From the NCBI RefSeq assembly GCF_900091515.1, contig NZ_LT607410.1, forward strand, positions 5,270,001-5,334,000: a stretch of DNA of 64,000 nucleotides. The letters are read 5' to 3'. The translations under genes and the position numbers were made by a program. Positions within the stretch are counted from its first letter, which is position 1, and every line of letters begins with the position of its first letter. Under the pieces are notes generated by a model. The model was not told the origin of the DNA and searched no databases. It saw only the letters and a list, made by a program, of their open reading frames with translations. This stretch comes from Micromonospora purpureochromogenes. Its GTDB lineage: Bacteria > Actinomycetota > Actinomycetes > Mycobacteriales > Micromonosporaceae. Below are positions 1-8,940 of the stretch, one piece after another.

Positions 1-2
1 AG

Positions 3-1337
3 CAAGGCACGGTTCGGCTGCTCGCTGCCCACATAGGAACAGTGGACTGCAGCGGAGCGCGGCTTGAGAGCACCAGCGGACCCGCCCTCGACGCCGACGG
101 CCTCCAGGTCGACCAAAGTGTGTTCCTGCGCGACGGGTTCACCGCCACCAGCGCCAGTGAGCGAGGCACGGTCCGGCTACTCGGTGCCCACCTCGGCGGC
201 CAACTCAACTGCAGCGGAGCGCGGCTGCAGAACACCACTGGACCCGCCCTCAACGCCGACCACCTCCAGGTCGACCAGGACGTGTTCCTGCACAATGGGT
301 TCACCGCCACCAGCGCCAGCGAGCAGGGCACCATCCGGCTACTCGGTGCCCGCCTCGGCACATTGGACTGCAGCGGGGCGCGGCTGGAGAACACCGTCGG
401 ACCCGCCCTCGAAGCCGACCACCTCCAGGTCAACCGGGACGTGGCCCTGGACGCCGGGTTCACCGCCACCAGCGCCAGCGAGCTGGGCACGGTCCAGCTG
501 CCCGGTGCCCACATCGGCGGCGTCCTGTACTGCAGCGGGGCACGGCTGGAGAACACCGCCACCGGACCCGCCCTCAACACCGACGGCCTCCGGGTCGACC
601 AGGACGTGCTCCTGGACGGCGGGTTCACGGCCACCAGCGCAGACGGCCAGGCGGTGCTGGTGCTAACCGGTGCGCGGATTGGCGGGACTTTCCGCCTCGA
701 CACCGACCGAGCTACGCACATGGCACCGAACCAGGGATCGCTGATCGAGTTGGACGGGCTCACCTACAGCGGGCTGCCGCGGCCAGCGTCACTGTCGCGC
801 TGGCTGACCGTGTTGCGCGAGCACACCCCCGGCTACGCCGCCCAGCCCTACCAGCACCTCGCCGCCGCTTACCGCGCCGCCGGCCACGACCGCGACGCCC
901 GCACCGTTCTCATCGCCCAACGCCGCGACCAGATCGAGCGCGCCGGACTGGCCACCTCTGAACGCGCCTGGGGTCGCCTCACCGGCATCACCCTCGGCTA
1001 CGGCTACCAGCCGTGGCGTTCCCTGCTCCTGCTCCTCGCCACGCTTGCGACCGCAGTCACCCTCAGCGTCACCGCCGGCCACCATGGCGGCCTCGCCGAA
1101 AAGCCGGCGATCACCGGAGCAGTCGCAGTCACCGCCTGCACCACCATCGACCAGATCGGCGTAGGCCTCGACCTCGGCACCCCACTGATCAAAACCGGCG
1201 CCGGCGACCGCTGCCAACCCACCCACACCCCCGCCGGCCAAACCCTCACCATCGCCAGCTGGTTCCTGCAACTGCTCGCCTGGACCTTCGCCACCCTCTT
1301 CATCGCCGGCTTCACCAGCGCAGTCCGCAAAACCTGA
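3..1337 (+). CDS. Tandem-repeat beta-helix-like protein with C-terminal membrane domain (5' partial)
   Basis: The reading frame is open to the left edge, so the true start lies outside the window; the GTG at 42 is internal to a repeat. The visible part has four repeats of 53-54 residues, each built on CSGARL-x-N/S-T-x-GPAL, LQVDQDVFL, GFTATSAS and V-x-L-x-GA-H/R-I/L-G. This periodicity is like pentapeptide-type beta-helical folds. Then comes a helical linker and two hydrophobic segments near the C terminus (SLLLLLATLATAVTLSV and LLAWTFATLFIAGF), so the repeat domain probably sits on one side of the membrane. Actinobacterial homologues are often labelled membrane-associated oxidoreductase, but I see no cofactor motif, so I give no enzymatic role. 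The near-identity of the repeats suggests recent internal duplication. Confidence 0.75.
   Translation, partial: QGTVRLLAAHIGTVDCSGARLESTSGPALDADGLQVDQSVFLRDGFTATSASERGTVRLLGAHLGGQLNCSGARLQNTTGPALNADHLQVDQDVFLHNGFTATSASEQGTIRLLGARLGTLDCSGARLENTVGPALEADHLQVNRDVALDAGFTATSASELGTVQLPGAHIGGVLYCSGARLENTATGPALNTDGLRVDQDVLLDGGFTATSADGQAVLVLTGARIGGTFRLDTDRATHMAPNQGSLIELDGLTYSGLPRPASLSRWLTVLREHTPGYAAQPYQHLAAAYRAAGHDRDARTVLIAQRRDQIERAGLATSERAWGRLTGITLGYGYQPWRSLLLLLATLATAVTLSVTAGHHGGLAEKPAITGAVAVTACTTIDQIGVGLDLGTPLIKTGAGDRCQPTHTPAGQTLTIASWFLQLLAWTFATLFIAGFTSAVRKT
48..690 (+). repeat. Four tandem ~160-bp coding repeats
   Basis: Units begin at the tgcagcgg(a/g)gc(g/a)cggct motif at 48, 210, 369 and 531, so spacings are 162, 159 and 162 bp. 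All are multiples of three. Nucleotide identity between units is high enough to be read by eye. Confidence 0.85.
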
Positions 1338-1470
1338 CCCATGTCACGCTGAGCCACCAACGCCAAGGGAACTCGCTCGGATCAGATACGCCCTACTGCC
1401 AGTCAAGCGCCACACTCTCGGCGGCAGCACCAGCCCAAGGTCAACAAAAACCCGGCTCCGCGCCGCGACC

Positions 1471-1498
1471 TGAACCGCCCCGGATCTTGTAGAGACTT
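1471..1498 (+). repeat. IS3 left terminal inverted repeat
   Basis: Pairs with 2768-2795 on the opposite strand. Thirteen outer bases are identical, and an inner GAGAC block also matches. Confidence 0.85.
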
Positions 1499-1521
1499 CC
1501 CCGCTTGGGAAGGATCGAGAG

Positions 1522-1848
1522 GTGGCAGGAACGAAGCCGTATCCGCAGGAGCTGCGGGAGCGGGCGGTGCGGATGGTCGCGGAGGTGCGGCCGAACTACG
1601 AGTCGGACTGGGCGGCGATCACGGCGGTGGCGGCCCGGCTGGGGATCGGCACGGCCGAGACGTTGCGTAAGTGGGTCCGGCAGGCACAGGTCGATGATGG
1701 CTGGCGGCCGGGGGTGACGTCGGAGGAGTCGGCGGAGCTGAAGCGGCTGCGTCGGGAGAACGCCGAGCTGCGTCGGGCGAATGAGATCTTGAAGGCCGCG
1801 TCGGCTTTCTTCGCGGCCGAGCTCGACCGGCCTACGACACGCTCGTGA
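1522..1848 (+). CDS. IS3 transposase OrfA (HTH protein)
   Basis: A 108-residue basic protein with an N-terminal helix-turn-helix (about residues 15-55, containing ARLGIGTAETLRKWVRQAQ) and a C-terminal leucine-zipper-like helix (ELKRLRRENAELRRANEILK). This is the OrfA layout that binds the terminal repeats and dimerises. Its TGA overlaps the GTG of OrfB in a GTGA junction. The two frames are in -1 relation, so OrfB could arise by coupled re-initiation or by a -1 frameshift as in other IS3 elements. I see no canonical A6G slippery run; a TTC TTC pair at 1807-1812 is the only weak candidate. Confidence 0.9.
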   Translation: MAGTKPYPQELRERAVRMVAEVRPNYESDWAAITAVAARLGIGTAETLRKWVRQAQVDDGWRPGVTSEESAELKRLRRENAELRRANEILKAASAFFAAELDRPTTRS

Positions 1849-2768
1849 GTTTCGTCGACGAGCATCGGGACCGCTTCGGTGGAGTCGAGCCGATCTGTCG
1901 CGTGCTGCGTCAGCACGGGCTGCAGATCACCCCGAGCGGTTACTGGGCGGCCAAGAAGCGTCCGCCGTCGAAGCGGCAGGTGCGTGATGCGCAGCTGACA
2001 GAACTCATGCGGGAGATCCACTCGGCGAACTACGGCGTCTACGGAGCCCGCAAGATCTGGCACGAGCTGCGCCGCCAAGGGCATCCGACGGCCCGGTGCA
2101 CGGTCGAGCGGTTGATGCGTGATGCTGGCCTGGCCGGTGTCGTGCGGGGCAAGAAGATCCGCACCACCACCGCCGATCCGGGGCATGAACGGGCCGCCGA
2201 CCTGCTCAACCGGGACTTCACCGCCGCCCGGCCGAACCGGTGCTGGGTCGCGGACTTCACCCACGTCGCCGCCTGGTCCGGCGTGGTCTACGTCGCGTTC
2301 GTCGTTGACGTCTACTCGAGGGCGATCGTGGGTTGGTCCGCGGCGACGAACAAACGAACCCCGCTGGTCCTGGCCGCCCTGGACATGGGGCTGTGGCGCC
2401 GTGACCGCGCCGGCCAGCCGGTCGGGGCGGGCCTGGTACATCACAGCGATGCGGGCAGTCAGTACACGTCGTTCCGGTTCACCACCCACCTGCTCGATGC
2501 CGGTATCGACGCCTCGATCGGCAGCGTCGGTGACGCCCTGGACAACGCGCTGATGGAGTCCACCATCGGCCTCTACAAGACCGAGCTGATCAAACCCCGG
2601 GGCCCGTGGCGAAGCCTCGCCCAGGTCGAACTGGCCACCGCCGAGTGGGTCGACTGGTACAACAACCAGCGCGTGCACTCCGCCATCGGGCACGTCCCGC
2701 CGACCGAGTACGAATCGATGTTCTACGCTCAACCCCAGCCCCGTGAGGTGGTTGGAGCCAACAGCTGA
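1845..2768 (+). CDS. IS3 transposase OrfB (rve integrase core)
   Basis: A 307-residue DDE transposase. An HTH_21-like region (YGVYGARKIWHELRRQGH, about 63-80) precedes the rve core. Catalytic residues are visible as D137 (VADFTHV), D202 (HHSDAGSQYTS) and E238 (LMESTIGLYKTELI), giving the IS3 D-x64-D-x35-E spacing. A WVDWYNNQRVHSAIG motif follows near the C terminus. The GTG start overlaps the OrfA stop. The frame is intact, so the element may still be active. Confidence 0.92.
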   Translation: MSFVDEHRDRFGGVEPICRVLRQHGLQITPSGYWAAKKRPPSKRQVRDAQLTELMREIHSANYGVYGARKIWHELRRQGHPTARCTVERLMRDAGLAGVVRGKKIRTTTADPGHERAADLLNRDFTAARPNRCWVADFTHVAAWSGVVYVAFVVDVYSRAIVGWSAATNKRTPLVLAALDMGLWRRDRAGQPVGAGLVHHSDAGSQYTSFRFTTHLLDAGIDASIGSVGDALDNALMESTIGLYKTELIKPRGPWRSLAQVELATAEWVDWYNNQRVHSAIGHVPPTEYESMFYAQPQPREVVGANS

Positions 2769-3055
2769 GGTCTCCACAGAACCCGGGGCGGTTCATCCCG
2801 CCTCATGCGGTCAGCCGGGACAGTCTGCCTAACGCAGGTCCGCCCTGCGGGTACGAGGCGAGCGACCCGACGACAGTGGAAACGGACGGTGACGAGCGCG
2901 CTCGCGGACACCGCGCTTTGTCAGCGGCGGATGTGCGCACGTGATCATGGTCTAGTGTCATGCCAGTCCAGCGGGCCTTGGCGTGCCAAAGGCGAGGGCC
3001 AGGATAGCGTGCCTGCGGTGCCTCGAACCGCGTTACCCGAGGAGTCAGTGCTGCG

Positions 3056-4012
3056 ATGACGGCAGGGCGACCGATGCCCACACAGGACGACGTGCTCGGG
3101 TACTTCAACACGCTGTCGAACTGGGGACGGTGGGGCGACGACGACGAACTCGGCACTCTGAACCACATCACCGACGACGTCCGGCTGGCGGCGGCGCGGG
3201 CCGTGCACCACGGCAGGAGCGTGTCGTGCGCATGGGAGGTTGCCGTACCGGAGGACATGGAGCGGTCGACGACGACGTGCCCGTGCGCCGCCGACATGCC
3301 GGGTGCCGAGGACATGCCGGTGCCTGAATTCCGCAACGACCGGCGCTGGGGCTTTTCGTCGGAGCGGCTCGGCATCACGTTCCACGGCAACACCGTCACC
3401 CACGTCGACTCGCCGTGCCACATCTTCTGGGACGGCACGATGTACAACGGACGGTCGCACTCGTTGGTCGGCGCCGCAACGGGATCGGCGTGGGCGGCTG
3501 TCACGGCGGCGGCGAACGGGATCATCACGCGTGGTGTCTTGCTGGACATTGCGAGGGTTCGCGATGTGCCGTGGTTGGAACCGGGGCAGGGTGTGTTTCC
3601 CGACGATCTCGAGGAGGCCGAGCGTCGCCAGGGTGTGCGGGTGCGATCCGGCGATGCGGTACTCCTGCGGACCGGCTATGGGCGCGTCCGGCACGAGGCC
3701 GGTGCGGCCAGCGGTTTCACGCAGGCCGGCTGGCACGCGTCCTGCCTGCCGTGGCTGCATGAACGGGAGGTCGCGCTGATCGGCGCTGACACCCCCCAGG
3801 ACGTTCAGCCGTCGGGGTACGAAGACGTGTTGATGCCGGTTCACGCCGTGAGCCTCGTCGCGATGGGTCTGTGGCTGCTCGACAACTGCGACCTGGAGGT
3901 GTGCGCGACGACGGCTGCCGAGCTCGGCCAGTGGGACTTCCACCTCGCAGTCGCGCCGGTCCGCTTCGCCGGTACGTCCGGCAGCCCGGTCAACCCGATC
4001 GCCACATTCTGA
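3056..4012 (+). CDS. Cyclase / kynurenine formamidase-like metal hydrolase
   Basis: A 318-residue member of the cyclase family (PF04199), which includes kynurenine formamidases and amide or lactone hydrolases. The metal-binding signature is visible as FHGNTVTHVDSPCH (residues 109-122), with H116, D118 and H122 as likely ligands. A late HAVSL and a C-terminal FAGTSGSPVNPIA match the family. The ATG at 3056 has a GAGGAG at about 3039-3044; an alternative ATG at 3074 would give a shorter protein. It is alone between the IS element and LtrA, with no kynurenine genes nearby, so the substrate cannot be named. Longer kinds with a DELGTLNHIT start like this one are common in actinobacteria. Confidence 0.85.
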   Translation: MTAGRPMPTQDDVLGYFNTLSNWGRWGDDDELGTLNHITDDVRLAAARAVHHGRSVSCAWEVAVPEDMERSTTTCPCAADMPGAEDMPVPEFRNDRRWGFSSERLGITFHGNTVTHVDSPCHIFWDGTMYNGRSHSLVGAATGSAWAAVTAAANGIITRGVLLDIARVRDVPWLEPGQGVFPDDLEEAERRQGVRVRSGDAVLLRTGYGRVRHEAGAASGFTQAGWHASCLPWLHEREVALIGADTPQDVQPSGYEDVLMPVHAVSLVAMGLWLLDNCDLEVCATTAAELGQWDFHLAVAPVRFAGTSGSPVNPIATF

Positions 4013-4377
4013 CCGCGGTCCACGAGGGGTGCTATGCAATGAAGGACCCGGCCCGCACCTGGAACGGCACAGTTGTCCTGAGGATCATGGAAAAGCAGCG
4101 CACTGCCGACAGGTGGGCCGCCTACATCAAGCAGCTCCAGGAGGGCGCCCCGATCCTGGGCACGGAGGCTGCCCCAACCCGGCCTGGCCGTCTCGACCTG
4201 CGGGGCATGGGGGCGCGGGCCGGCCCGCCGTCGCGGGCTCGGGCCACGCGGATCAGGGTGGTGACGTTGGTGTCGGGCTGCGGCAGGACTCGTGCAGGTG
4301 TTCGTACATGTCCGTGGGCGATCACGCGGACAAGGGTGACTTTCGATCCCTTGTGGACGCGTGGCTGCTCGTCCGAC
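4013..4377. other. Intergenic, possible gene remnant
   Basis: An ATG at 4039 opens about 45 residues of protein-like composition (MKDPARTWNGTVVLRIM, then EKQRTADRWAAYIKQL). The frame then degenerates into arginine-rich low-complexity text and runs into the convergent LtrA gene. It may be the head of a decayed gene. No other gene is supported here. Confidence 0.3.
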
Positions 4378-5580
4378 CTATGGGCGTAGATACAGTCCGC
4401 GGGCTGGTGGCGGGGTTGGCTCGCTGGGGCGGAATCGCCAGGAGATGGTGTCCGAGGTGGCGATCGCGGTGAGGATGATGACGGCCACGACGGCGATGTA
4501 GATCGGTGGCAGGAACGCGATCGCGGGCGCCAGCGCGACCAGCACGAGTAGTCCGATCACCCGGGAATACGCGACGCGGCTGAAGGACAGATAGTCGAGT
4601 CGGGCGCGGCCGGCCAGGTAGATCGCTGGTCCACAGAGGATGACAGCGGACCAGACCAGGTTGGGTTCGGCGAACGGGTGGGTGATGATGATTTCGTCGC
4701 CGACGGAGCTGAGTACGATGCCGGCGGCCATGAGCAGGTGGGCGTAGGAGGCAGAGCGGCTGAATACGGCGGGGCTGGTGCTCGTTGCGATCACGGCCGG
4801 GAGGAGCAGCCCTGCCCGGTAGAAGTAGATCCGCCACAGCAGCGTGGTGATGGCGAACGCCAGCACGAAGGCGGTCACGCGGTCCCGGTCGAAGCCGAAG
4901 GCGGCGAACTGGCCGCCTGAGGCCAGGATCGTTTCGCCGAACGCGACGATCATGATCTGCTGGTAGCGTTCGGCGAGGTGCTCCGCGTTGACCGTCTGCG
5001 TGGCGATCCGGGCCGGGCCGAGTTTGGGCAGCCGGAAGTCCAGCCGGCTCATGGTGTAGCCGAGGGCCGCCGCGGCGAGCCAGATCACCACTCGGGCGGT
5101 GCCGTGGGTGAATGCGCCGGCGATCCACAGCGTCCCGGAGAAGCAGGACCAGATGAGCTGTTGCAGGGAGCCGATCGCCACCTCTCGGCCGTGCAGTGCG
5201 ACCGTGACGAAGAGGGCGCGGCTGACCTGGATGATGACGTAGGTGGCGGCGAAGATCATGCCATCGTCGCCGAACGCCTCAGGTGCCGCACCCGCCATGA
5301 TCAGGGTGCCGAGCATGATGGGGATGATCACTAGCTGGATCGCGGGCTGGGCGGGGTTGAGGCGGTTCGTGGTCCAGGCGGTGAAGACCCAGACCCACCA
5401 GAACGCCGCGAGCAGGATCACGGTGTGCAGGGCGCCGAGCCAGGTGAGGTCGTTGAACAGGGTGTGCGAGAGCCGGGTCAGCGCGAACACGAGGATCACG
5501 TCGAAGAAGAGTTCGACGTAGGTGGCGCGCTGCGGCTCGGCGTGATCCCGCAGCAGTTCGCCCGTCTTCCCGGCGGTCAT
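4378..5580 (-). CDS. LtrA-family multi-pass membrane protein
   Basis: About 400 residues and strongly hydrophobic throughout, with roughly ten predicted membrane segments. Family hallmarks are visible: YVELFFDVILVFALTRLSH near the N terminus, an AFWWVWVFTAWTTNRL segment, and HLAERYQQIMIVAFGETIL midway. The name comes from Listeria low temperature requirement protein A; the molecular function is not established. The frame extends up to 5631, but MTAGKTGELL at 5580 (or ATG 5592) gives the usual family start. No partner gene is adjacent. Confidence 0.85.
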   Translation of the reverse strand: MTAGKTGELLRDHAEPQRATYVELFFDVILVFALTRLSHTLFNDLTWLGALHTVILLAAFWWVWVFTAWTTNRLNPAQPAIQLVIIPIMLGTLIMAGAAPEAFGDDGMIFAATYVIIQVSRALFVTVALHGREVAIGSLQQLIWSCFSGTLWIAGAFTHGTARVVIWLAAAALGYTMSRLDFRLPKLGPARIATQTVNAEHLAERYQQIMIVAFGETILASGGQFAAFGFDRDRVTAFVLAFAITTLLWRIYFYRAGLLLPAVIATSTSPAVFSRSASYAHLLMAAGIVLSSVGDEIIITHPFAEPNLVWSAVILCGPAIYLAGRARLDYLSFSRVAYSRVIGLLVLVALAPAIAFLPPIYIAVVAVIILTAIATSDTISWRFRPSEPTPPPARGLYLRP

Positions 5581-5592
5581 CGGCACGCCCAT

Positions 5593-7021
5593 CCTGTCGG
5601 CTTTGCGGCGTTTGCACGTCAGTCGTACCACGATGGTGGTGGCCTAACCCGGCGTTGCGCCCGCAAGGTGCTCGGGACGGCGGGTGGCCCAGCCTTCTGG
5701 GGCGTCGAGCTCATCGCGGGCCGGTTGCGACGGATGGCAGAGTCGGCCGAATTTGCCGCAACGACGAGAAGTCGGTGACTGCTGTTCCGCTGCCGCCGCC
5801 GCTAGGGACAACTGCCCGGCCCGGAGAGGTACGCCGGTGCACCTGTCATTGATCTGAGCGTTGTCGGCGATGTGTGACGTCGTGCCCCTGGGGCACCACG
5901 ACCCGCCCCGGCTTCCTTCTCGCGCCCCATCCGGGCCGAGGCGATCAACCTGCGGTCTGTCTCGGCGGCCCCAGGCTGCTGGAGCCAGCATAATCAGTGG
6001 CTCCGTAGCTGCCAGGCGACCGGTGGCTACGGCAACGTCTTCTACCTCTTCGCCCACGCCCGGCCAACTCCGCGAGGCTACCTCGCCACTCTCGGCGACG
6101 GTAGGCAAACGTCAATCCCACGTCGTCGCATCCGAACGATCTCAGGATGTTTCTGGGCAGACGCGAAGGCGGCCAGGACGGGCCCGGGAGGACGACGGGG
6201 AGCGGCCTGCAATCCAGCGCGGCTGCCCAATCCCCGAGGCCAGCTCTTCGGAACAGTCACTTCCCGGACCCGCCGACACCCACCCTAGAACACCCCTCCT
6301 TGCCGGCGCTTGAAATAGAGGGGAGCCATGAGCTGACGTCGCCGGCCTGTGAAGCGGAGCTGCCGGTGCTGACGCCTTCGGGCGCGCCGAAGAGGTCACC
6401 GAGCAGGAAGCCCAGGTCAGGGCGGTGCCGCTGAGATTGATCTTCCAGAGAGCAGGACGACTCCGGACTGACAGACAGACGCGCGCAGAGACGGCCACCT
6501 ATGAGCCGGCCGCACCGCCGGCGCGCCCCAGCCATCGATTTGGTATCTGAAGTTGCTCAGCGCCGACGCGCCGGACGGCTGACCACTTCGGTCTTCTCTG
6601 GGAGGTCACGCCAGCCCACTGGTCGACATCACCGCAGGTCAAAGCGGTCTCGCCTAGCCGGCTTCGTTGAGCACTTCGGGCGCGGTGACCACTTCGCCAA
6701 GCTGCACCCAATCTGCATCCACCTGCAAGGCCGCGCAGTCCGATGGCTGCCTACCGCCCTGACCTGCGGATACTGGCCCACCAGGCAACATCGACTGCTG
6801 CCGACTGCTGCTCTATACGGCTGAGCACTCCGTGTGAAGCAGGACGCTGCACCGACTTTGACCTGCGGATACGCAGAACCGCAGGTGGGCGCGGGTGCCG
6901 TTGAGCGCTGTTCGGTCCCGTTGGGTGCAGTTGACTGCCGTTCAGTGCACCCGGCTGCTCCCACCCCGCTCCCCCGATCCTGATTCCACGGCCGGAGCTC
7001 CCAGGGGTCGCGTCTGCACTG
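5593..7021. other. Gene-poor region of 1.4 kb
   Basis: Open frames exist on both strands, but none has convincing protein composition, a ribosome site or a recognisable family. The region carries short repeats: GACCTGCGGATAC occurs at 6761-6773 and 6860-6872, and its first nine bases recur inverted within 6632-6644, where CCGCAGGTCAAAG is the exact reverse complement of 6856-6868. Its right end holds one copy of a diverged 74-bp repeat (6902-6975). I read it as decayed mobile DNA. Confidence 0.5.
6902..6975. repeat. Diverged 74-bp repeat, copy A
   Basis: Aligns without gaps to 10391-10464 at about 80% identity by eye. Shared blocks include GTTCGGT, CCGTTGGG, GCCGTTCAGTGC and paired TGCTCCC / GCTCCCC. 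The paired CTCCC motif resembles the tandem repeat beside the tRNA at 22997-23018. Confidence 0.65.
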
Positions 7022-7780
7022 GTGGCGCAGGAGACGGCCATCGCGGACCCGGCCGCGGCCACCGGTCAGCCTCTTCGGAGTGATACTGGGTCAGTGCGTG
7101 GATCATGGGTTCATGTCGGCCGGTTGTGGACCAACGGCGAGCCGTTCCTCGCCATCGACGCGACACGCCGGAGCGATTGGCGCGGTTACCGCGACGACGA
7201 CTTCGAACGGGTCGTCGACATGGTGCCTGAGGACAGCAGCATCTCCGTCGAGGCCGGCAGCGCGGCTCTGGTCGGCGGGGACGGTGTTGTCCGTGACGAC
7301 AGTTGGATCGAGGTCTTCCAGTCCGAGGACGGTGCCCTGGCCTTCGTCCAGGCATCAGGGCCCGACTACCCGGGTGTACTCGCGGCAGCACTGAAGTACC
7401 CGGACGCAGAGGACGACGAGGGTGACGACCTCCTCGTCGGTGGTGAACTGGCGGTCTTCAGCGCAGCCGTCGACGGCGCCGGGGAACACTCGACCCGGCT
7501 ATCGCCGGCACAGCCCGGGCCGGTGCCGATCGTTCACGGTCCCCCCTCGCGAGAGCCGGACCCCGGCATGCTGATCCAGACCGCTGACAGCGTGTACCGA
7601 TTCAAGATCCGCTGGTACACCGAACTGGACGACGAAAGCTGCTTCGCACGCTGGCTCCTCATCCCGGCTTCACGATGCGCCGCGCAGTCAGCGGCAGATC
7701 CGGATGGCGTCGACTGGTCGCGGTCATCGCTCGGGCACGACCTGGACCTCCACTCGATGCCGGAGGTAGTCGTCGTTTGA
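7022..7780 (+). CDS. Hypothetical acidic protein, possibly immunity-like
   Basis: Up to 252 residues, acidic and beta-rich in composition. The conserved-looking core starts at SWVHVGRLWTNGEPFLAID and continues with WRGYRDDDFERVVDMVP, VVRDDSWIEVFQ, GELAVFSAAVDG and YRFKIRWYTELDD. The order of W-x-G, D-E/D-R, a mid-domain small repeat and an FxxA segment recalls the Imm21 group of polymorphic-toxin immunity proteins, but this is a weak impression. The GTG at 7022 is the longest start; a GTG at 7094, just before the conserved part, is more likely because nothing before it looks conserved. It overlaps the next gene tail to tail by 57 bp. Confidence 0.6.
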   Translation: MAQETAIADPAAATGQPLRSDTGSVRGSWVHVGRLWTNGEPFLAIDATRRSDWRGYRDDDFERVVDMVPEDSSISVEAGSAALVGGDGVVRDDSWIEVFQSEDGALAFVQASGPDYPGVLAAALKYPDAEDDEGDDLLVGGELAVFSAAVDGAGEHSTRLSPAQPGPVPIVHGPPSREPDPGMLIQTADSVYRFKIRWYTELDDESCFARWLLIPASRCAAQSAADPDGVDWSRSSLGHDLDLHSMPEVVVV

Positions 7781-8431
7781 GGTGCGAGCGATCTGCACGG
7801 CCTGAGCAACTTGGTCGCGCATCTGGCTGGGGTACATCTGTGGGTCCAGGGTGAGGCCTGGCAGTATGCAGCGGCGCAGGTCTAGGTCGTCGTCGGCCAG
7901 GAAGCGGCGTAGTGCGGGGTACCGCTCGCGCAGGTCGCTGACCGCCTCATATTCGGCGGCGCTTTCCGGGGTCATGGTCGTCGTTCCCGGTAGGTACCTG
8001 ATTCCTACCGAGGTCCAGTACCAGGCGCGGGCCGCGCCTGCCGCGCCGGCGGGGGCACCGGTGTCGAGGTAGTCAAGCAGCGCAACCTGGACGCGACGGC
8101 GGCCGAACGCGGCGATGGCGGGTTCGACCAGTTGCCGGTTGAAGCTCGGATCCGGCTCGTACACTGCGGCCCGGATAAGCGGTTCGAACCATTCGTCGGG
8201 CATGCCGCGAGCACCCGCCGGGTGCATGGCCCGGCGTGCGACGGTCTCACCGATCGTCCGCCGGGCACGATGACGCCAGAACAGACGGTCGTCGGGCTCG
8301 TCGACCTCTGGATGTTCGGCGCCGACGAGGTCGAGCAGTGCCCGTAGCGAGGCGTGATAGACCGCCGAGCGATCAGCCGTACGCCCAGGTAACGGCTGGA
8401 ACGTCGCGGGCGTCTCGTTCGTCGATGCCAT
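7724..8431 (-). CDS. Hypothetical protein, helical repeat-like
   Basis: About 235 residues from MASTNETPATF (ATG 8431); the frame runs further upstream to 8557 but without protein-like sequence. It is rich in alternating hydrophobic and charged helical segments, for example YHASLRALLDLVGAEHPEV and LVEPAIAAFGRRRVQVALLDYLDTG. The latter resembles one HEAT-like helical pair, and a DDLDLRRCILPGLTLDPQMY segment lies near the end. I do not recognise a family with confidence. It converges with the preceding plus-strand gene with a 57-bp overlap, which is common in decayed or compacted island DNA. Confidence 0.55.
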   Translation of the reverse strand: MASTNETPATFQPLPGRTADRSAVYHASLRALLDLVGAEHPEVDEPDDRLFWRHRARRTIGETVARRAMHPAGARGMPDEWFEPLIRAAVYEPDPSFNRQLVEPAIAAFGRRRVQVALLDYLDTGAPAGAAGAARAWYWTSVGIRYLPGTTTMTPESAAEYEAVSDLRERYPALRRFLADDDLDLRRCILPGLTLDPQMYPSQMRDQVAQAVQIARTSNDDYLRHRVEVQVVPER

Positions 8432-8652
8432 GGGCGACCATGGTATCCGGCGCTCCTCAGCCCGACCTCGCTCAGGTTTCCCAGCTCTCGGCCAGCTGAT
8501 TACTGTGACGCAGAGCGACGCTCGGAAGGCGGCATGAGAGTTAACGGTTCCTGGCATAGTCTACCGATCAACACCGTCCTGCCCTCGTCGCTGCGTCAGA
8601 GCAGAGTGACCGCGTCGCGGCGGCGATGTAGCGACGGCCGTGCGGCGCACGA

Positions 8653-8940
8653 TCAGAATGGTGCGGGTCCGCGGCCTGCCAACGATATCAACACCTGCGT
8701 GGCGAGTAGCTTGCGTATGCCGGTGACGGCGACTGTCCCCATCCGATCGTAGGGCAGTTCCAATTGCAGCCCTTCGACTGCGTTGCGAAGGTCTGTCGTG
8801 ATCTCGTCCGGACGGAACGTGCCGCCCCAGCCGTTGAGTCCTCCGCGCTGGTTGGTACTGAGGGAAGCCATGCCGGATATGCATGCGCCGTCGACCAGGA
8901 TCAGCCTCGCAGGACCCGAGTAGGTCGTCGTCATAGTCAT
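8653..8940 (-). CDS. Small conserved hypothetical protein
   Basis: About 95 residues, starting MTMTTTYSGPARLILVDG. The pattern is two short beta strands around G-x-A-x-L-x-L-x-D-G, followed by GGLNGWGGTF and GTVAVTGIRKLLATQVLISLAGRG. This matches a widespread family of small actinobacterial beta proteins of unknown role. AAGGG lies just before the ATG at 8940; ATG 8934 is an alternative with better spacing. No operon partner is evident. Confidence 0.6.
   Translation of the reverse strand: MTMTTTYSGPARLILVDGACISGMASLSTNQRGGLNGWGGTFRPDEITTDLRNAVEGLQLELPYDRMGTVAVTGIRKLLATQVLISLAGRGPAPF

Larger units (their letters stand above)
1471..2795 (+). mobile_element. IS3-family insertion sequence, about 1325 bp, apparently complete
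   Basis: Two overlapping transposase frames (1522-1848 and 1845-2768) lie between imperfect inverted repeats. The left end starts TGAACCGCCCCGG at 1471; the right end, read on the other strand from 2795, starts with the same 13 bases. About 22 of 28 positions match overall. Flanking bases (acc before, tcc after) do not form a perfect 3-bp target duplication, so the copy may be old or rearranged. Length, two-frame layout and D,D35E catalytic set all fit IS3. Confidence 0.88.

Noticed and set aside
1795..1848. A slippery sequence for programmed -1 frameshifting in the IS3 element
   Set aside because: No A6G or comparable heptamer in frame; the TTC TTC pair is weak. GTGA coupling suffices to explain OrfB translation.
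2805..3059. An 84-codon frame before the cyclase gene
   Set aside because: It has no ribosome site and a composition without structure; it also overlaps the cyclase start.
7022..8431. A toxin-immunity pair
   Set aside because: The first product is only faintly Imm21-like and no polymorphic toxin is adjacent; the convergent neighbour has no toxin features.
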